64,000 nt of DNA from Anaerolineaceae bacterium (GTDB taxonomy: Bacteria; Chloroflexota; Anaerolineae; Promineifilales; Promineifilaceae), in assembly GCA_002699125.1 (NCBI GenBank), contig PABI01000139.1, positions 1-64,000 on the forward strand, given 5' to 3'. How positions within the stretch are numbered: the first letter of the stretch is position 1; each line of letters starts with the position of its first letter. The position numbers were made by a program, and so were the translations under genes. Below are positions 8,639 to 17,259 of this stretch, in pieces. Below the pieces are notes generated by a model. That model did not search any database. It saw only the letters and a list, made by a program, of their open reading frames with translations, and had not been told where the DNA came from.

Positions 8639-9649
8639 TTATCGTCGCAGCCATGAAGCGGCGGCCAAAGCGTGATAAGTGATAATTAGATCGGCACCGG
8701 CGCGCTTGATGCCGGTTAGCGTCTCCAGAACGGCGCGCTCCTCGTCCAGCCAGCCGTTGGCGGCGGCCGCTTTGAGCATGGCGTATTCACCGCTGACGTT
8801 GTAGGCGGCCAGGGGCAGTTCGGGAAACGCGTCACGCAGTTGGCGCACGATGTCCAGATAGGGCAATGCAGGCTTCACCATGAGGAAATCGGCCCCTTCG
8901 TCAACGTCCAGGGCGGCTTCACGCAGGGCTTCACGGCCGTTTGCCGGGTCCATCTGGTGCGTTTTGCGGTCGCCAAACTTGGGCGCGCCGTCGGCGGCAT
9001 CGCGGAACGGACCGTAAAAGGCAGAGGCGTACTTCACAGCGTAAGACATAATGGGCAGGCGGCTGTAGCCGGCCATATCCAGCCCGGCGCGGATGGCGGC
9101 GACCATGCCATCCATCATCCCGCTGGGGGCCACAATGTCAGCCCCGGCTTCGGCGTGGGAGACGGCCACGTCTACCAGGATGGGCAGCGTCTCGTCATTG
9201 AGCACCTGCCCGTGGTCATCCAGCAGGCCGCAGTGACCGTGGTCGGTGTATTCGCACAGGCACACGTCAGTAATGACGACCAGCTCCGGCAGATCTTGCT
9301 TGATGGCCCGAACAGCCTGCTGCACGATGCCGTCTGGGGCAAAGTTTTCCAAACCAACCGGGTCCTTGTGGGCCGGTAAGCCAAACAGCAGCACGGCGGG
9401 GACGTTGCGTTCGGCCGTTTTTTCCGCTTCGCGCACCGCCTCATCAACCGAAAGCTGGGCGATGCCCGGCATGGAAGCAATGGGATTGCGGATATTTTGG
9501 CCATGCGTCACAAAAATAGGATAGATAAAATCGGCCGGATTCAGCTCCGTCTCACGCACCATGCGGCGCAGTCCGGCGGTGGTTCGCAGGCGGCGCGGCC
9601 GCATGGGTAGATCAACACTGCTTGCTTTGGTGAGGAGTCGTTCAACCAT
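8639..9649 (-). CDS. hemB: Porphobilinogen synthase (delta-aminolevulinate dehydratase)
   Basis: Condenses two 5-aminolevulinate molecules to porphobilinogen. 336 aa from the ATG at 9649; a TTG-initiated extension to 9673 is open but would overlap hemD. AAAGGTAAACGAAAC precedes the ATG. The cysteine-rich loop [14 protein letters not shown] indicates a zinc-dependent active site. The two active-site lysines lie in [17 protein letters not shown] and [12 protein letters not shown]. It begins 7 bp after the hemD stop, within the heme operon. Confidence 0.97.
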   Translation of the reverse strand: MVERLLTKASSVDLPMRPRRLRTTAGLRRMVRETELNPADFIYPIFVTHGQNIRNPIASMPGIAQLSVDEAVREAEKTAERNVPAVLLFGLPAHKDPVGLENFAPDGIVQQAVRAIKQDLPELVVITDVCLCEYTDHGHCGLLDDHGQVLNDETLPILVDVAVSHAEAGADIVAPSGMMDGMVAAIRAGLDMAGYSRLPIMSYAVKYASAFYGPFRDAADGAPKFGDRKTHQMDPANGREALREAALDVDEGADFLMVKPALPYLDIVRQLRDAFPELPLAAYNVSGEYAMLKAAAANGWLDEERAVLETLTGIKRAGADLIITYHALAAASWLRR

Positions 9650-9656
9650 GTTTCGT

Positions 9657-10433
9657 TTACCTTTGCTCAACAAGCAGGGCAGCGGTAAGCTGCTGCACCA
9701 TGCCGTCGATTGTGTATTCGTCGGGAATCAGCGTTTCGGTCAGGCCTGCTTCGGCGGCAGCTTCGGCAGTGACGGGACCAATGCAGACGACAAGGGCTCG
9801 CTGTAACATTGCTTCCAATGGAGCTGCAAGCTTGTCGCGATGATTGGCCATGATTTTGAAGAAGTTGCGTACGCTGGAGGGGCTGGTGAAGGTGATGGCG
9901 GCAAAGCCTTTGTTTAGTTCGGTCCAAGCGTTGGGGGTGGGAACGGCCGTAACCGTATCGTACAAGGCTACTTCCGTTAAATCTGCCCCTCGCTCTTGCA
10001 GCAAATCGGCAATTTCGGGACGGCCGATTTTGGCCCGCGGCAACAATACCTTTTTACCCATCAAATCGCCCAGCCCCAGCACTAATTCCGTGCCCACAAA
10101 CTCATCGGGCATGTAGTCGATGGTTATACCACGCTCCGCCAATCGCCGGGCCGTCGCCGACCCCACAGCCGCCACCTGAGACAGATTCTCCAGCGCCAAA
10201 TTTAGTCCATCCATGCGGCGCAAAAAAAAGTCAACAGCATTGCCACTGGTAAAAATGACCCAGTCGAAGCTGGGCAAAACAATCAGGGCTTCATCCAACG
10301 GTCCCCAGGGCAGCGGTTCCAGCTGAATGGCCGGGAACTCCACCGGGGTGAAGCCAGCCGCGCGCAGCTTTTGGCTGAAGGCGGCGGCCTGATTGGCCGT
10401 GCGCGTGACCACCACGCGAGGCGGCTCAGACAT
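9657..10433 (-). CDS. hemD: Uroporphyrinogen-III synthase
   Basis: Cyclises hydroxymethylbilane with inversion of ring D. 258 aa from the ATG at 10433. This poorly conserved family is recognised by [13 protein letters not shown] at the N-terminus, [28 protein letters not shown] and a C-terminal [13 protein letters not shown] with [17 protein letters not shown]. The start overlaps the end of hemC by 8 nt (ATGTCTGA), the same overlap length as between hemC and hemA, which suggests coupled translation. Confidence 0.93.
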   Translation of the reverse strand: MSEPPRVVVTRTANQAAAFSQKLRAAGFTPVEFPAIQLEPLPWGPLDEALIVLPSFDWVIFTSGNAVDFFLRRMDGLNLALENLSQVAAVGSATARRLAERGITIDYMPDEFVGTELVLGLGDLMGKKVLLPRAKIGRPEIADLLQERGADLTEVALYDTVTAVPTPNAWTELNKGFAAITFTSPSSVRNFFKIMANHRDKLAAPLEAMLQRALVVCIGPVTAEAAAEAGLTETLIPDEYTIDGMVQQLTAALLVEQR

Positions 10434-11334
10434 AAGCCAAAATCTCCGCTGCGCCTTCGGCAATGGCTTCTTCAGCCAATGCCCGCCCCAATGTTTGGGG
10501 GTCCTCGCCGCTGTTGTGGACGCGCACCATTGTCATGCCATTCACGGCACCCACGTAACCGATGAGGTGAAGACGGCCGTCTTGCCAAACGCCATACGCC
10601 GCCACCGGCGTAGCACAACCACCGCCCAATGCATGAAGGAAGGCGCGCTCGGCGGTAACGGCCGCAGCTACTTCTGGCTGGTGGATGGCCGCCAGCAGGC
10701 GCAGCGTTTCCGCATCGTCAGCGCGGCACTGGATGGCCAGCGCGCCCTGCCCTGGCGCAGGCAGCATCGTTTCCAGCGGCAACCATTCAGCAATATGTTC
10801 TTCCAGGCCCAGGCGAATCACGCCAGCCGCAGCCAAAACGGTGGCGTCGTATTGGCCGTCGTGGACTTTGCGAATGCGAGTTTCGACATTGCCGCGAATG
10901 GAGCGTACATCTAAATCGGGGCGCTGCCGGCGCAGTTGGGATTGACGGCGCAGGCTGCTGGTGCCCACAATAGCTCCTTTGGGCAAGGTTGCCAGGGTAC
11001 GGCCGTTTGCCGCAATCAACACATCGCGCACATCCGCTCGCCCGACAATGGCTCCGAGCGTCAGGCCGGGGCTGTCTTCCACGGGCAAATCTTTGAGGGA
11101 ATGGACGGCGAGGTGGATACGGCCGTCCAGCAGCGCCAGCTCTAGCTCTTGCGTGAACAACCCTTTACCGCCAATTTGGGGCAGCGGTTTGTCCAACGTT
11201 TTGTCGCCTTTGGTCACAAATGGCTCGGTGCGGCAGGCAACATCCGGCCAGGTTTCCTCCAGCAGGGCCATGATGTGTCGAGTTTGCCACAGGGCTAAAT
11301 TTGAGGTTCGGGTGCCAATGATGCGTTCAATCAT
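10426..11334 (-). CDS. hemC: Porphobilinogen deaminase (hydroxymethylbilane synthase)
   Basis: Polymerises four porphobilinogen units to hydroxymethylbilane. 302 aa from the ATG at 11334; the frame stays open upstream inside hemA but the family N-terminus IGTRTSNLALWQT fits this start. GKGLFTQELELALL, AVHSLKDLP, GTSSLRRQSQL and the dipyrromethane-cofactor cysteine in LGGGCATPVAAYG (about C240) are present. It overlaps the hemA stop by 8 nt (ATGATTGA). Confidence 0.97.
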   Translation of the reverse strand: MIERIIGTRTSNLALWQTRHIMALLEETWPDVACRTEPFVTKGDKTLDKPLPQIGGKGLFTQELELALLDGRIHLAVHSLKDLPVEDSPGLTLGAIVGRADVRDVLIAANGRTLATLPKGAIVGTSSLRRQSQLRRQRPDLDVRSIRGNVETRIRKVHDGQYDATVLAAAGVIRLGLEEHIAEWLPLETMLPAPGQGALAIQCRADDAETLRLLAAIHQPEVAAAVTAERAFLHALGGGCATPVAAYGVWQDGRLHLIGYVGAVNGMTMVRVHNSGEDPQTLGRALAEEAIAEGAAEILAYV

Positions 11335-12661
11335 AATTTTGAGTGAAAGGGCCTTCTTGAGAGAAGGTGGTATCGTTGAGGCCAAATAAATCGCGCACGG
11401 TGCTGGCGTAAACGGCCGCTTTCTCATCCACCGCTCTATCGCGCAGGCGCAGGGTCGGTTCGTGCAGCAGTTTGTTCACCAATGCCCGCGAAAAATGTTG
11501 AATGTGGGCCAGTGTTGCCGGATCCAGCTCGCCCAGATAGCGCAAGGTGCGGTCCAGTTCCTGTTGGCGAATTGTTTCCGCCTTATGCCGTAAATCAACA
11601 ATGACCGGGCGTACGGCAAGGCCGCGCAGTGTCGCTGATAGCATCTCCAGCTCAGCTTCAATGATCACTTCGATGGCCGGAATTTCTTGCTGGCGGGCAG
11701 CTAATGCTTCATCAAGACTTTGTTTTAGCTCATCGGCATCAAACAGATGCACGTTGTTAACTCGGCGCACGGCCGGGTCGATGTCGCGGGGCACGGCGAT
11801 GTCGATGAGAATTAACGGCCGTTCCGAGCGCTGCTGCATCACATTTTCGATGAGCTGCCGGGTGATTAGCGGCGTCTCAGCAGAGGTGGCGCTGATGACG
11901 ACGTCGGTTTGGGAGACGGCCGTTGCCAGTTCATCCAGTCCGTATACCGGCAATCCGCCTTCAGAGGCGAGGGCTTCAGCCCGTTCTCTGCTGCGGTTGG
12001 CCAGGGCAATGTTAGTTGCCCCACGTGCCCACAGTACCTTTAGCGCCAGGTGCCCCATCTCGCCTGCGCCAATAATGAGATGCTGCCGCTGGGCCAAATC
12101 ACCCAGAATGGCCTGGGCCTGAGCCACGGCCATCGAGCTGGTGCTTACCGGGTTCTGGCTGATGGCCGTTTCGCTGCGCGCCCGTTTGCCGCAGCGAATG
12201 GCGGTGCGAAACAGTTCTGTAAGCGCCGGACCGATTGTTTTGGCATTGGTGGCGGCCATAAACGCATCCGTCACCTGCCCTAAAATCTGCGGTTCGCCTA
12301 ACACCTGCGAATCCAGCCCAGACGCCACTCGGCAAAGATGATTGGCGGCATCCAGCCCGGTGTGCAGGTAAAGATGCTCATCGAAGCTGGCTTTGTCTAC
12401 GCCTTTCATCAAGACCAGGATGTCGGCCAGCAGCGTACGAGCATCCAGGCCAGGGCAGTTGACGCGAGCAATCAGTTCGGTGCGGTTGCAGGTGGAAAGG
12501 ATAGCCAGTTCCTGGATGGCGGCAAAACGATTATCGGCCGTTTGCCAGTCTGGCGGCAAATTAGTCAGTGAACAGCTTAAGCGTTCGCGAAGCTCAATGG
12601 GAGCCGTGCGATAACTTAGGCCGAGTAAAACAAGTCGGGCTGATGACATCTGTCGTTCCAT
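11327..12661 (-). CDS. hemA: Glutamyl-tRNA reductase
   Basis: First committed enzyme of the C5 route; reduces Glu-tRNA to glutamate-1-semialdehyde with NADPH. 444 aa. The catalytic cysteine is in AILSTCNRTEL (about C58). The substrate-binding VASGLDSQVLGEPQILGQV and the NADPH domain GAGEMGHLALKVLWARGATNI are clear, and the C-terminal dimerisation helices are present. It is followed by hemC with an 8-nt overlap. The 107-bp gap after hemN is filled by a dispersed repeat. In other bacteria this step is the usual control point of the pathway; no regulatory site specific to it is seen here. Confidence 0.96.
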   Translation of the reverse strand: MERQMSSARLVLLGLSYRTAPIELRERLSCSLTNLPPDWQTADNRFAAIQELAILSTCNRTELIARVNCPGLDARTLLADILVLMKGVDKASFDEHLYLHTGLDAANHLCRVASGLDSQVLGEPQILGQVTDAFMAATNAKTIGPALTELFRTAIRCGKRARSETAISQNPVSTSSMAVAQAQAILGDLAQRQHLIIGAGEMGHLALKVLWARGATNIALANRSRERAEALASEGGLPVYGLDELATAVSQTDVVISATSAETPLITRQLIENVMQQRSERPLILIDIAVPRDIDPAVRRVNNVHLFDADELKQSLDEALAARQQEIPAIEVIIEAELEMLSATLRGLAVRPVIVDLRHKAETIRQQELDRTLRYLGELDPATLAHIQHFSRALVNKLLHEPTLRLRDRAVDEKAAVYASTVRDLFGLNDTTFSQEGPFTQNYD

Positions 12662-12679
12662 AAAAGGTTCCGGTTAGCA

Positions 12680-12765
12680 AAGTTTAGAGGGATTCTTCAT
12701 TCCGCTGCGCTCCATTCAGGCTTGTGCTGAGCGGCTCAACATGGTTGAGCTTGTCGAAGTAATGA
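12680..12765. repeat. Dispersed repeat with GCTGAGCGGCTCAAC hairpin in the hemN-hemA gap
   Basis: Fills the gap between hemN and hemA. It contains TTTAGAGGGATTCTTCATTC, which also occurs in related form near 19.6 kb, plus short inverted GCTCAAC / GTTGAGC units. It is non-coding. Confidence 0.6.
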
Positions 12766-12768
12766 CCT

Positions 12769-14136
12769 TTAGACCGATTGGGAAAAGACCCTTGTGTCTG
12801 GTTTGTTGCGGCGCAGGCGCATGTCCAGGGCCATAGCGGCGTTGCGCAGGAACGGCCGTCCGCGTTCCGTCATGGCCATATGCGTGCCTTCAATCGTAAC
12901 CAATCCATCGTTGAGCAGTTCTGCCAGGTATTGGCGCACATCTTCGGCCTGGGTTTCATCCGCCAGCTGCACCTTTTGCTGGGTCATGAACTGGAGAATT
13001 TGCTCGCGGTGGTGCTGGTCTTCTTCATCCAGCAGGTGGCCGCGCAGCGTAGGAATTTCACCGACCAACGCCTGCTTCTTGTACTCATTGATATGTTTTT
13101 CATTTTGGTGAAAGCAGGTGGGTGCTTCGGAAATGGAGCTAACGCCTAGCCCCAGCAAAATGTCGGTGCGCATGTCGGTGTAGCCCATGAAGTTGCGGTG
13201 CAGTTCGCCTTGCTCGTATGCCTGGTATAAGTTGTCGTCGGGCAGAGCAAAATGATCTAAGCCCAGCTCTTTGTAACCAGCCTCTAAAAATATTTCGCGG
13301 GCGATTTCGTACAGGGCGCGTTTGTCAGCACCCTTGGGTAAATCATCTTCGGTGAAGAGACGATGCGCTTTTTTGATCCAGGGGACAAAGGCGAAACTGT
13401 AGAGAGCAATACGGTCTGGTAAAAGTTTGACAGTGGTTTCGGCCGTTTTGCGGAATGATTCCAACGTTTGTGCCGGCAGGCCATAAATCAAATCGTAGTT
13501 CACCGATTCAAAGCCCACTTCCCGCGCCAGCAGCGTGAGATCACGGGTCATTTCGTAGGGCTGTATGCGGTTGATGAGATGCTGCACTTCCGGATTGAAA
13601 TCCTGCACACCCATGCTGATGCGCTGGAAACCGAGTTCGCGCAGCGCTTCCAGATGCTCCCGGTTGGTCACCCGGGGACCAACTTCGATGGAGCCTTCAA
13701 AATGGGCCGGATCGATATTGACAACGTCCATAATGGGTCGCAGCAGCCGTTTAAGATTCTCGCCGCTGAAAAAGGTGGGCGTGCCGCCACCCAGATGAAT
13801 CTGGCGAATAGGCGCGGTTTTGAACTCGGGCACCTGGGCCAGATAGGTTTCCCACTCTTTGTGAATGGCTTTAGTGTAGCTGCGTTCGTTGTCGTGGTTT
13901 TGGGTGATGAAGGTATTGCAGCCGCAAAAAGTACAAAGAGCTTCACAAAAGGGAATGTGGATGTAAAGTGACCAGGCAGTTTGCGAATTATCGATGAAGG
14001 TTTGCCTGAGCGCAGCTATCCACTGTTCACTCGTGGGATTTTCTGACCAGTAGGGCACAGTAGGATAGCTGGTGTAGCGCGGCGCGGGTACATCATATTT
14101 GGCCAACAGGTCGGCGCGGGTTTGTTCTTTGAGCAT
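12769..14136 (-). CDS. hemN: Oxygen-independent coproporphyrinogen III dehydrogenase
   Basis: Radical-SAM enzyme that converts coproporphyrinogen III to protoporphyrinogen IX without oxygen. 455 aa. The HIPFCEALCTFCGCNTF stretch supplies the CxxxCxxC cluster ligands (C64, C68, C71) plus the extra Cys (C73) typical of true HemN rather than HemW. GGGTPTFF, YDLIYGLPAQT and the HemN C-terminal domain with GLDHFALPDD follow. The ATG at 14136 has AAAGGAAC upstream; a longer open frame to 14196 would run through a GTGCGACGCACT hairpin and is not preferred. The full length and the internal YTSYPT N-terminus argue against the heme chaperone HemW. Confidence 0.95.
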   Translation of the reverse strand: MLKEQTRADLLAKYDVPAPRYTSYPTVPYWSENPTSEQWIAALRQTFIDNSQTAWSLYIHIPFCEALCTFCGCNTFITQNHDNERSYTKAIHKEWETYLAQVPEFKTAPIRQIHLGGGTPTFFSGENLKRLLRPIMDVVNIDPAHFEGSIEVGPRVTNREHLEALRELGFQRISMGVQDFNPEVQHLINRIQPYEMTRDLTLLAREVGFESVNYDLIYGLPAQTLESFRKTAETTVKLLPDRIALYSFAFVPWIKKAHRLFTEDDLPKGADKRALYEIAREIFLEAGYKELGLDHFALPDDNLYQAYEQGELHRNFMGYTDMRTDILLGLGVSSISEAPTCFHQNEKHINEYKKQALVGEIPTLRGHLLDEEDQHHREQILQFMTQQKVQLADETQAEDVRQYLAELLNDGLVTIEGTHMAMTERGRPFLRNAAMALDMRLRRNKPDTRVFSQSV

Positions 14137-14153
14137 AGAAGTTCCTTTTACAT

Positions 14154-14183
14154 GTGCGACGCACTCCTGGAAGTGCGTCGCAC
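14154..14183. repeat. Perfect 12-bp hairpin in the hemH-hemN gap
   Basis: Arms GTGCGACGCACT (14154-14165) and AGTGCGTCGCAC (14172-14183) enclose a 6-nt loop. It ends about 10 nt before the hemN Shine-Dalgarno on the transcribed strand, so it could affect hemN translation or protect mRNA; it may equally be a dispersed repeat. Confidence 0.85.
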
Positions 14184-14201
14184 CTTCCCAAATCAATTTT
14201 T

Positions 14202-15311
14202 TTAGGAAACGGCCGTTTCCTGCATATGTCCGTTTGTATGGGCCTTAAAAGCCTGGGCGCTGGCCTGTAATGCTTCGCCCTGCGGCGGTTCCCAACCTTG
14301 CAGATGCCGTTGGGCCAGATCCGTCATCAACTTCATCTGGGCCTCGCTGTCATTGAGGCAGGGAATATATTGGTACTGCTTGCCGCCCGCCTCCAGAAAA
14401 ATCTCCCGATTTTGCTCGGCCATCTCTTCCAGCGTTTCCAGGCAGTCGACGGCAAAGCCGGGGCAGATGGTATCGACGCTTTCCAGGCCATCGTGAGCCC
14501 ATTTCTCCAGTGTTTTGTCGGTGTAAGGCTGGAGCCATTCCTCGGGGCCAAAACGGGATTGGAAGCAAACCTGGTAGTCGTCCTGGTGCAAGCCTAACGT
14601 TTCAGAAACGAGGCGGGCGGTTTTTTGGCAGAAGCAGTAGTAAGGATCACCTTTCTCGAAGTAGTTTTTGGGGATGCCGTGGAAAGAGTAGAGCAGTTTG
14701 GCGGAACGGCCGTTTTCCGACCAAAATTTGCGAATGCTGTTGGCCAACGCCTGAATGTAAAGCGGGTCATCATGGTAATCATTAATTGTGCGCAGTTCCG
14801 GCATCCAGCGGTAGCGGCGCAATTCATCAAACACGATGTCATAAATGGTGGCGGTGGTGGTGGCCGAATATTGCGGAAACAGCGGCAAGACCAGAATGCG
14901 CTGCACGTTCTCTTTGCGGAACTCGGCTAATTTTTCTTTCAGGGAAGGACGGCCGTAACGCATGGCCAGTTTCACCCGCAGATTGTCGCCCCACTCCGTC
15001 TGCAAGTTGGCTTGCAGCTTGTCGGCAATGCTTTGCGAGTAGAGCAGGAGCGGCGAGCCTTTTTTGGTCCAGATGGAAGCATATAGTCTGGCAGATTTTT
15101 TGGGGCGAACGTTGAGGATGATGCCGTTGAGGATCGGTTTCCACAGCCAGGCGGGCCATTCAATGACGCGGGGGTCGCCGAGGAATTGGCGGAGATACGG
15201 CCGTAATGCCTTCGCGGTGGGTTCTTCCGGCGTGCCCAAATTGACCAACAAAATTCCGGTTTTCTGCGGCTCCCCGTGGGCATATGCCGACTGTCCAATG
15301 TATTTTGTCAT
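14202..15311 (-). CDS. hemH: Ferrochelatase
   Basis: Inserts ferrous iron into protoporphyrin IX to give protoheme. 369 aa. GILLVNLGTPEEP, LPLFPQYSATTTATIYD, the catalytic-histidine segment LLYSFHGIPKNYFEKGDPYYC and FQSRFGPEEWLQPYTD match the protoheme-type enzyme, not the coproporphyrin ferrochelatase of Gram-positive bacteria. The C-terminus ends in ETAVS, encoded by an extended ACGGCCGT palindrome (14204-14221). GAGGAAGAGGAG precedes the ATG. It is the first gene of the heme operon although it catalyses the last step. No protoporphyrinogen oxidase gene accompanies it. Confidence 0.96.
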   Translation of the reverse strand: MTKYIGQSAYAHGEPQKTGILLVNLGTPEEPTAKALRPYLRQFLGDPRVIEWPAWLWKPILNGIILNVRPKKSARLYASIWTKKGSPLLLYSQSIADKLQANLQTEWGDNLRVKLAMRYGRPSLKEKLAEFRKENVQRILVLPLFPQYSATTTATIYDIVFDELRRYRWMPELRTINDYHDDPLYIQALANSIRKFWSENGRSAKLLYSFHGIPKNYFEKGDPYYCFCQKTARLVSETLGLHQDDYQVCFQSRFGPEEWLQPYTDKTLEKWAHDGLESVDTICPGFAVDCLETLEEMAEQNREIFLEAGGKQYQYIPCLNDSEAQMKLMTDLAQRHLQGWEPPQGEALQASAQAFKAHTNGHMQETAVS

Positions 15312-15445
15312 GCAGCTCCTCTTCCTCTATTTCTTCTGTGTGGTGCAAATACGGGCAAACTCAGATGTTTGAATCGTGTTGAAATCTACGTAGAAACCTG
15401 AATAATTGCGAACAAATCTATGCAAATCTATACATTTTTGAGGTT

Positions 15446-15474
15446 ATTTTACTAACTTGATCGAGGGGCGTCAA
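15446..15474 (-). promoter_or_regulatory. Sigma70-type promoter of the heme operon
   Basis: Reading the minus strand, TTGACG (15469-15474), a 17-nt spacer and TAAAAT (15446-15451) precede hemH. The matches are 5/6 at -35 and 5/6 at -10. A leader of about 130 nt follows, with two near-direct ATAGATTTG units (positions about 15415-15433). Confidence 0.65.
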
Positions 15475-15554
15475 CCAAATTTTAAAACCAAGGAGGAATG
15501 TCACAGATTGCTCATGATGGTTAGCAGGTATGTGAGAGGCAATGCAAACTCAGA

Positions 15555-16778
15555 TTACAATGTCTGATAGAAGTCGGCCGTTTCCGCCGCAATTTTCCCC
15601 CAACTAAACTGTTCGGCTAACCTGGCTGCACCCTGGCCTAACGTTCCACGTAGTTCTGTATCGTTGCTGAGGGTTTGAACGGCCGTACTCAAAGCCCTCA
15701 CATCCCCCACTGGCACCAAACAACAATTTTCGCCCGAGATAAGCTCGGGTGTAGGTGCTGTTGGTGTGGTGGTAATAAGTGGCCGGCCGTGGGCCAGCGC
15801 CGCCATGAGCGTGCCGCGCCGCAGCGAAGCACCGTCACGGTAAGGCATCACCAACATGTCCGCCGCCTGCAAATGGGCCGATACGCGGGCATCGCTGAGG
15901 AAGCCGGTCCAATGTACGCGCTCGCTCACCCCCAGCGCTTCAATTTGCGCCCGCAGCCCGTCCAGAAATGCCTGGTTGTTGGCGCTGTCACTGGCCCCCG
16001 TTTGCCCACCGATGAAGACGAGATGGAAACGGCCGTCCAGCTGCGCCAGTGCTTCAATGAGCGTGTCCGCCCCCTTACTCTCGTTCAAAAAGCCAAAATA
16101 GCCCAACAAAACATCATCAGAACCCACCTCCAGGCTCTGGCGAATTTCAGCAATTTCGATGTGATTCGTTGGATGAACGGTAATGTTGCTGCCAATCGCA
16201 ATCTGGGCAATGGGTTTCCCTCTCTGCGCCTCTGCCCGACCTGTGGTCGCACCTCCGCGTTGAAAAATATCCGTCAACGCTTGGTGATCGGCTGGATTGG
16301 TGGCGATGACACCGTCAGCGGAGCGGGCCAGGAAGTTAACGGCCGTTTGCCGCAGCCGCCCCGCTTTGGGAAACAAATACGGTACGCGAAGATCGTGGAA
16401 GGTAACGGCCGTTTTCGCCACATTTTTCAAGCGCCAGGGCAGAAAATTAATCGCGGCGCTGTTCATGTTGAAGGCCGCCGGCTGGTACTGGATGTTCACC
16501 ACGTCCAGTTCGTAGCGCAGCACAATGTCGGCAATAACGGCCAGTGACGGCCAGCGCCAGCGGTTGATGCGCGGATGCAGTTGGGCAAATTCAAGCGGGA
16601 TTGGCTCCCCGGCAGAAGTGAAGGTGCGCGGCGCATCGGGCGGACGGGCCTCGCGGCTGGTGATGATGTGGATGGTGTGGCCCAACTGGTGCAGGGCTTT
16701 GGCTAATTCGGCCGTAAACGCCCCCACGCCTCCCTCCATCGGCGGGTACTCTCCGGTAACCAGTCCAATTTTTAGCAT
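15555..16778 (-). CDS. Glycosyltransferase family 4 (GT-B fold)
   Basis: 407 aa. The N-terminal domain carries LVTGEYPPMEGGVGAFTAELA, the acceptor-side motif of GT4 enzymes. The C-terminal domain has LLGYFGFLNESKGADTLIEAL, a WTGFLSDARVSAHLQAAD segment and PYRDGASLRRGTLMAALAHG, with the EX7E-like glutamate replaced by a Gly/Ser-rich stretch, plus PTPELISGENCCLVPVGD. It probably adds a hexose to a surface glycan in the cytosol. Around residues 173-187 (RGGATTGRAEAQRGK) the chain is encoded by a CTCTGCGCC repeat inserted in frame. The ATG at 16778 is preferred over an upstream TTG. The neighbouring GT2, phosphohexomutase and GDP-mannose dehydratase genes support a role in envelope polysaccharide. 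Confidence 0.85.
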   Translation of the reverse strand: MLKIGLVTGEYPPMEGGVGAFTAELAKALHQLGHTIHIITSREARPPDAPRTFTSAGEPIPLEFAQLHPRINRWRWPSLAVIADIVLRYELDVVNIQYQPAAFNMNSAAINFLPWRLKNVAKTAVTFHDLRVPYLFPKAGRLRQTAVNFLARSADGVIATNPADHQALTDIFQRGGATTGRAEAQRGKPIAQIAIGSNITVHPTNHIEIAEIRQSLEVGSDDVLLGYFGFLNESKGADTLIEALAQLDGRFHLVFIGGQTGASDSANNQAFLDGLRAQIEALGVSERVHWTGFLSDARVSAHLQAADMLVMPYRDGASLRRGTLMAALAHGRPLITTTPTAPTPELISGENCCLVPVGDVRALSTAVQTLSNDTELRGTLGQGAARLAEQFSWGKIAAETADFYQTL

Positions 16779-16799
16779 CTTCAAGAGAAAATCGGGTAA

Positions 16800-17144
16800 T
16801 TAGAACAGTTCGTAATGCTCAATGGGATGACCACGCCAGCGCAGCAGAGAAAGAGCATAGGTGCGGCGCAGCGCAATAAAGTTTGCTTTTTTGTACAGTT
16901 CGCTCTTTTCTTTTGGCGCAGGCCATTTGCCATCGGCCACTTTCATCAGGTCCTGATCGCTTAAAGCGTTGAGGCTTAGGAGTTCATCGTGAAAAGCCTC
17001 CGGCACTTTGCTGAGCGAGGGCGGCAAGCCACTTTTCAGGCACTGCATCGCCACCTCTTCGATGGGCCATTTGCAAGCATCAGCAATGTCCTTCAGCAGG
17101 TTATAATCCGTCGTTGATAATTCCAATGTAATCTTTTTTTTCAT
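16800..17144 (-). CDS. Small hypothetical protein, possible DNA-binding antitoxin-like
   Basis: 114 aa. The N-terminal MKKKITLELSTTDYNLLKDIA has the strand-helix pattern of ribbon-helix-helix or antitoxin-type proteins. The C-terminal part LSDQDLMKVADG ... LRRTYALSLLRWRGH recalls a family of small helical proteins often next to toxin-like genes, but no toxin partner is adjacent here. GAGGTG lies 5 nt before the ATG. The function is unknown; the antitoxin reading is a guess from composition. It sits between two glycosyltransferases on the same strand. Confidence 0.6.
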   Translation of the reverse strand: MKKKITLELSTTDYNLLKDIADACKWPIEEVAMQCLKSGLPPSLSKVPEAFHDELLSLNALSDQDLMKVADGKWPAPKEKSELYKKANFIALRRTYALSLLRWRGHPIEHYELF

Positions 17145-17182
17145 CCTGTCACCTCAAGAAATTAGGACTTATCTGAAATGTT

Positions 17183-17251
17183 GCCACAGAGGGCGCAGAG
17201 ATTTTTGAGCTTTGTTTTCTAAGCCTCTGTCCTCTCTCAATTCTCTGTGGC
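17183..17251. repeat. GCCACAGAG / CTCTGTGGC inverted repeat
   Basis: A 69-bp element with perfect 9-bp ends and additional CACAGAG/CGCAGAG units inside. It is intergenic between the small hypothetical gene and the GT2 gene, and belongs to the CACAGAG family found elsewhere in the window. Confidence 0.8.
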
Positions 17252-17259
17252 TGCTTCAG

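Noticed and set aside
12769-14136. HemW (heme chaperone) instead of HemN
   Set aside because: Full HemN length, the N-terminal YTSYPT segment, a fourth Cys in CGC and the position in the heme operon favour true HemN.
15497-15568. AAGGAGGAATG followed by an 8-codon frame upstream of the heme operon promoter
   Set aside because: The spacing between site and ATG is too short and the peptide is trivial; probably chance.
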